Notes under the pieces: model-generated | What the model was told of the DNA's origin: nothing | What the model saw: the letters and a program-made list of their open reading frames with translations, nothing else | Databases searched by the model: none | Made by a program: the position numbers and the translations under genes | Shown: positions 60,848 through 64,000 of the stretch, piece by piece | Layout: every line of letters starts with the position of its first letter | How positions within the stretch are numbered: position 1 is the stretch's first letter | Source: Pomphorhynchus laevis | Lineage: Eukaryota; Acanthocephala; Palaeacanthocephala; Echinorhynchida; Pomphorhynchidae | Direction of reading: 5' to 3' | NCBI GenBank assembly: GCA_012934845.2 | Contig: WNNJ02002161.1 | Span: 29,236-93,235, forward strand | Length of the DNA stretch: 64,000 bases

Positions 60848-60910
60848 ATTTAATAAATTTTCTACCTCATGTGGGGCGTCTTGCCATTTCGATTCTGATT
60901 ATTTGAAACA

Positions 60911-62024
60911 AATAAATATAAATATAAATGTAACGTATAACCGTTTAATATACAATTTAATAGGTACGTTTATATTTATAAGCACTTATACAGATTTATT
61001 GTCCATTTTGTCATAAAATGGGCAATAAAAATTCAGATTAAATAAAGGTAGTAGTTCATAGAAAGATAAATGAAATAATCTAATAACTATAATTAAATAA
61101 TTAAATAATTATTTTTAATTATATTTTAAATTTGAATTTAAAATTTACAAAGTAAGCTAATAATTGGTTAGCTAAAATTTGAAATCATAATTTACCAATT
61201 TTAAATCATTTAAGAGAACTGATTTTAATCTTTAATATTCAATTTAATTCCATTTCCACGAGAATTAAATTTTAACAATAGATGAAATTAGTATTTAAAG
61301 CTGAAACTCAAAAACAAAGTATTCAATGAACCAAAACGGTAAGTTGAAGAAGACATTTCTGCATATATACAAACATTAATTGGTTATATTGACGGATAAA
61401 TGAACCTCTGGTATTTGCGAGTTCATATTATTGCTTAAAATGAACATGCAAAAGGGAAGAGCTTGCATTAATTAGAAGTTCTTCTTGTATTTTTATTCTT
61501 ATTTTGCACAATCATTGATACATTCGATACGCTTAAAAATCATAATTCTGCCAATTTGATAATCAACAATATAACTATCGAATTATTATAATTAAAATAA
61601 TTTATTAAATTTTTTATTGATAAGATAATATTCATTAAATATTATATTTAATATATTTATTGATAAGAGTAATTACAGAAAATATTATTAATATTTAATA
61701 ACCGCTATCTAATACCCGGTATTTATTAACCGCTTTATCCTTCGGTAAACAACGTAAATACAAAATAGAAATTTAAATACAAATATTTTCCATTTATTCT
61801 TTAGTTCTACGTATTTTATATAATTATAAATTAAAAATATATTGCTAAATAAAATTAAAATAATTTAATAGTAAATAATATTAAAATAATATTAAATAAT
61901 ATCAAAATCTTGTATAAGGCGATATAAAATCAAAATCTTGTACATGTTATCAATAAGGCGATTTATTCTACAATTGAGTAAAAATAGATAATTTTTCAGT
62001 AACTTTGCCAATTTTTAAATTCAT
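60911..62024. other. AT-rich intergenic region between the channel side and COG4
   Basis: No gene seen. 61800-61870 resembles the Naiad-like 3' terminus (TCTACGTATTTTATATAATT). An AATAAA in the COG4 direction (minus strand, 61962-61967) lies about 60 bases after the COG4 stop and is its likely polyadenylation signal. Confidence 0.55.
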
Positions 62025-62505
62025 TCATCCAATTGGTATATCGCACCTATAATATAAGATCTAATAATATTTACAAATAAAGATATAATAAACCTCAAAA
62101 CCATAAACTGCTTTATTTCTGATTTTGTTAATATAGCGTGATCTGTTGAATCAGTCATATTATTGGCATATTGTTCGATATCCTTAATCTAAATATTTTC
62201 GTTTAACAAAATATCTACAAAACCATTATTTACCGATTCATATGAGAGTAATCTGGAAATCCGATTAAGCCGAAGAAAGTTATGTCTAAGCGGAAAGTCG
62301 CTAAACTTCGATAGAAATGATACAATAGTTCTGATTTCCTGTTCGAGCAATAGTCCGCCGCGCTATATTGTTTTTAGTAATTAATACAAAACGTTATGCT
62401 CACCTGATTAAACGTTGAACTTTTAATGCCACGCTCAAGTGATGAAGTAAGTTCAACCAGGATAAGAGACATTAATGTGTTATGATGAACATCCATGATC
62501 AATTC
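62025..62505 (-). CDS. COG4: Conserved oligomeric Golgi complex subunit 4, C-terminal exons
   Basis: COG4 is part of the eight-subunit COG tether that returns glycosylation enzymes within the Golgi and binds SNAREs and SM proteins. Minus-strand exons: 62505-62404 (DVHHNTLMSLILVELTSSLE, then IKSSTFNQ), 62362-62234 (RGGLLLEQEIRTIVSFLSKF; LRHNFLRLNRISRLLSYES), 62188-62094 (IKDIEQYANN; LTKSEIKQFMVLR) and 62046-62025 (CDIPIG, stop). Introns of 41, 45 and 47 bases all have GT-AG ends and keep the frame. The match to the human C-terminus ([51 protein letters not shown]) is collinear. The last tiny exon is the least certain: reading through would give a different tail. Upstream exons lie at higher coordinates, beyond retroelement insertions. 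Confidence 0.87.
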
Positions 62506-62903
62506 CTTCAATTTTATAACACAAAAGATAATTATCAATAATTATCTTTATCCAATGTTAATTCAATAGTTAATGATGCAATACTATTAGATAAAATAAA
62601 AAATAAATATCAAAACCAAATAAAAATTTGTTTTTTATTTCACAAAGTTCTTAATAAAAATTTATAAATTATAAAATTTATAAGTTTCAATTATTAATTT
62701 ATTTAGATCAAATCTGAAAGCTGATTTGATAATACAAATAAAGGCTTGTAGATTGATGGTACATCAATTATAAAATAAAATTTTATAAACGGAGTTTTGC
62801 ATTATCTAACGATATTAGATAAGATAATCTAATATTAATCCAGTAATTTAAATGAAATAAAATTGGATTTCATCTGCACTATATATGTAATAAATATTGT
62901 ACA

Positions 62904-63150
62904 TTTATTATGATAATATATTATTATAATAATAGCATTATAATATTACAAATATTATTGTATAATATTATATTAAATACAATATTATATTACAAAAAGG
63001 AACATTATGCAAGACCTATTATTGCATCATATATGACATATTTATATACCATACCAAAAATAATTAAGAGGAAAATTAAATAATTATTAGATATATCCCA
63101 TTTTTCCCATGTTAAGGATGGAATTCATTTCTCTCAAATGATCCGTAACT
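62904..63150 (+). mobile_element. Penelope RT fragment, left duplicate
   Basis: A partner of 63609-63855 with about 90 percent or better identity. It carries the start of a canonical Penelope RT (YARPIIASYMTY, IPKIIKRKIK, SHFSHVKDGIHFS-like) and stops where the LINE fragment begins. Confidence 0.75.
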
Positions 63151-63608
63151 TAAAAAAAAATTTATTTTAAGGTGGCAAATGCGTGCCAGCGCACGCTTAC
63201 ATGACCACAACAAAACAAAAATGTAAATCATGTGTCGAGAAGGTGTGAACGGAGGAGGTGTTTGAATGTGATAAAGGAGGGGGCGCGGCGGACGTCGAGA
63301 GGGAGTTGATTCCAGGCGAGTGAGGCGGCGACGAGGAAGGATCGGAGACCGTAGTTGTTGGAGTAATTAGGAACGTGGAGTAAGAGGGTATGACGGGAAC
63401 GCAGCGATAGCGAGGTGGGGCGAGTATCGTCTAAGAAAGGAAGGTTGATGAACGATGAGGAGCCGACAGCGATGAGACGAAAGGTAACGAGAAGGCGGAG
63501 TTTGATGCGGATGTGGATGGTGGGTCAGGAGAGTTGGGCAAAATATGTGGATGTGTGGTCGAAGCGACGGAGACGAAAGAGCACTCGAACGGCGGTGTTG
63601 ATTATTCG
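63151..63608 (-). mobile_element. LINE 3' fragment: ORF2 C-terminus and 3' UTR
   Basis: GC-rich block. Minus strand: TAVRVLFRLRRFDHTSTYFA, TIHIRIKLRLLVTFRLIAVG, RPTSLSLRSRHTLLLHVPNY, NNYGLRSFLVAASLAWNQLP, LDVRRAPSFITFKHLLRSHL and a stop near 63233. The FL-AASLAWNQLP...S-FKHLL pattern is the usual C-terminus of Jockey/CR1-type ORF2. About 60 bases of 3' UTR follow. It lies between two duplicate Penelope segments. Confidence 0.8.
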
Positions 63609-64000
63609 TTTATTATGATAATATATTATTATAATAATAGCATTATAATATTACAAATATTATTGTATAATATTATATTAAATACAATATTATATTACAA
63701 AAAGGAACATTATGCAAGACCTATTATTGCATCATATATGACATATTTATATACCATACCAAAAATAATTGCGAGGAAAATTAAATCATTATTAGATATA
63801 TCCCATTTTCCCAATGTAAAAGATAGAATTCATTTCTCTCAAATGATCATTAACTATAATGCAAAGGGTAAAACCATGATTAGTTTCGACATCGTTTCGA
63901 TTATCACTAATGTGCCCACAAACAAAGCTATAGAGCTAGCTACAAAATTATAAGATGAAAATAATATTAATATTATTATAATATTATATGTTTTTATTAT
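63609..64000 (+). mobile_element. Canonical Penelope-like element, RT N-terminal half, runs off the window
   Basis: Plus strand from about 63700: KEHYARPIIASYMTYLYTIP, ISHFPNVKDRIHFSQMIINY, KTMISFDIVSIITNVPTNKA, IELATK, then a stop near 63951. RPI and SFDIVS-TNVP are RT boxes 1 and A of Penelope elements (compare SFDVVSLFTNVP in the family). Different from the Naiad-like copies, whose box A reads [11 protein letters not shown]. Confidence 0.8.

Larger units (their letters stand above)
60650..60910. repeat. Inverted pair of Penelope-type ends (~110-base arms)
   Basis: Arms about 60664-60776 and 60789-60900, separated by 12 bases. Both carry GGAATCGAAAATTTAATAAA, GTGGGGCGTC or CGGGGCGTC, and the hammerhead-like boxes listed below, pointing outwards as in the Penelope copy at 10.7-12.6 kb. 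The coding body is absent. The sequence type (GATGATAACAAACTGG, ATCGAAA) resembles Penelope terminal repeats. Confidence 0.7.

Overview
The window is AT-rich eukaryotic DNA from an invertebrate animal. I lean towards a nematode: introns of 41-60 bases, a TWiK-like two-pore potassium channel, and many RTE-type and Penelope-like retroelements. The exact lineage cannot be fixed from the sequence. Three host genes are recognisable by their products. (1) POLR1A, the largest subunit of RNA polymerase I, on the plus strand: its C-terminal half lies in about twelve exons from 5079 to 23900. (2) A two-pore-domain potassium channel on the plus strand, 55584-58353. (3) COG4, a subunit of the Golgi tethering complex COG, on the minus strand: its last four small exons lie at 62025-62505 and the gene continues rightwards beyond the window. 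A probable fourth, unidentified spliced gene lies at about 24391-25024.

Layout. 1-1120: minus-strand LINE (ORF1 and its 5' repeats), running off the left edge. 2860-4620: 5'-truncated RTE LINE. 5079-23900: POLR1A, whose introns hold a decayed LINE (8460-14100), itself split by a Penelope element with inverted ends and hammerhead ribozyme cores (10677-12570), a Naiad-like Penelope element (15998-17330), a GIY-YIG fragment (19600-20090) and intron repeats. 25.1-30.9 kb: three near-identical copies of a gene for a small membrane protein, each fused to the 3' tail of the same Naiad-like element, two of them as a head-to-head palindrome. A zinc-finger ORF behind a structured leader lies between them. 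30.96-32.6 kb: another LINE. 32.6-34.95 kb: 5' half of the Naiad-like element, with its GIY-YIG domain before the RT. 34.97-39.55 kb: a nearly complete LINE with a 16-base minisatellite in front of ORF1. 40.4-41.0 kb: LINE remnant. 42.7-43.56 kb: satellite. 43.8-47 kb and 53.2-54.4 kb: more Naiad-like debris. 47-53 kb: AT-rich DNA with no recognisable gene. 59-61 kb: exact triplicate 148-base repeats joined to a stray copy of the channel's C-terminal coding sequence, then a pair of inverted hammerhead-like ends. 62.9-64 kb: Penelope RT, duplicated around a LINE 3' fragment.

The most interesting signals are these. A small membrane-protein ORF travels with Penelope tails; there are three intact copies and one decayed copy, the last inside a POLR1A intron. 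The Naiad-like Penelope family has its endonuclease domain in front of the RT. Hammerhead cores sit in inverted Penelope ends, with a clear target duplication at one site. POLR1A has a GC-AG intron and a frame-preserving 54-base hydrophobic intron.
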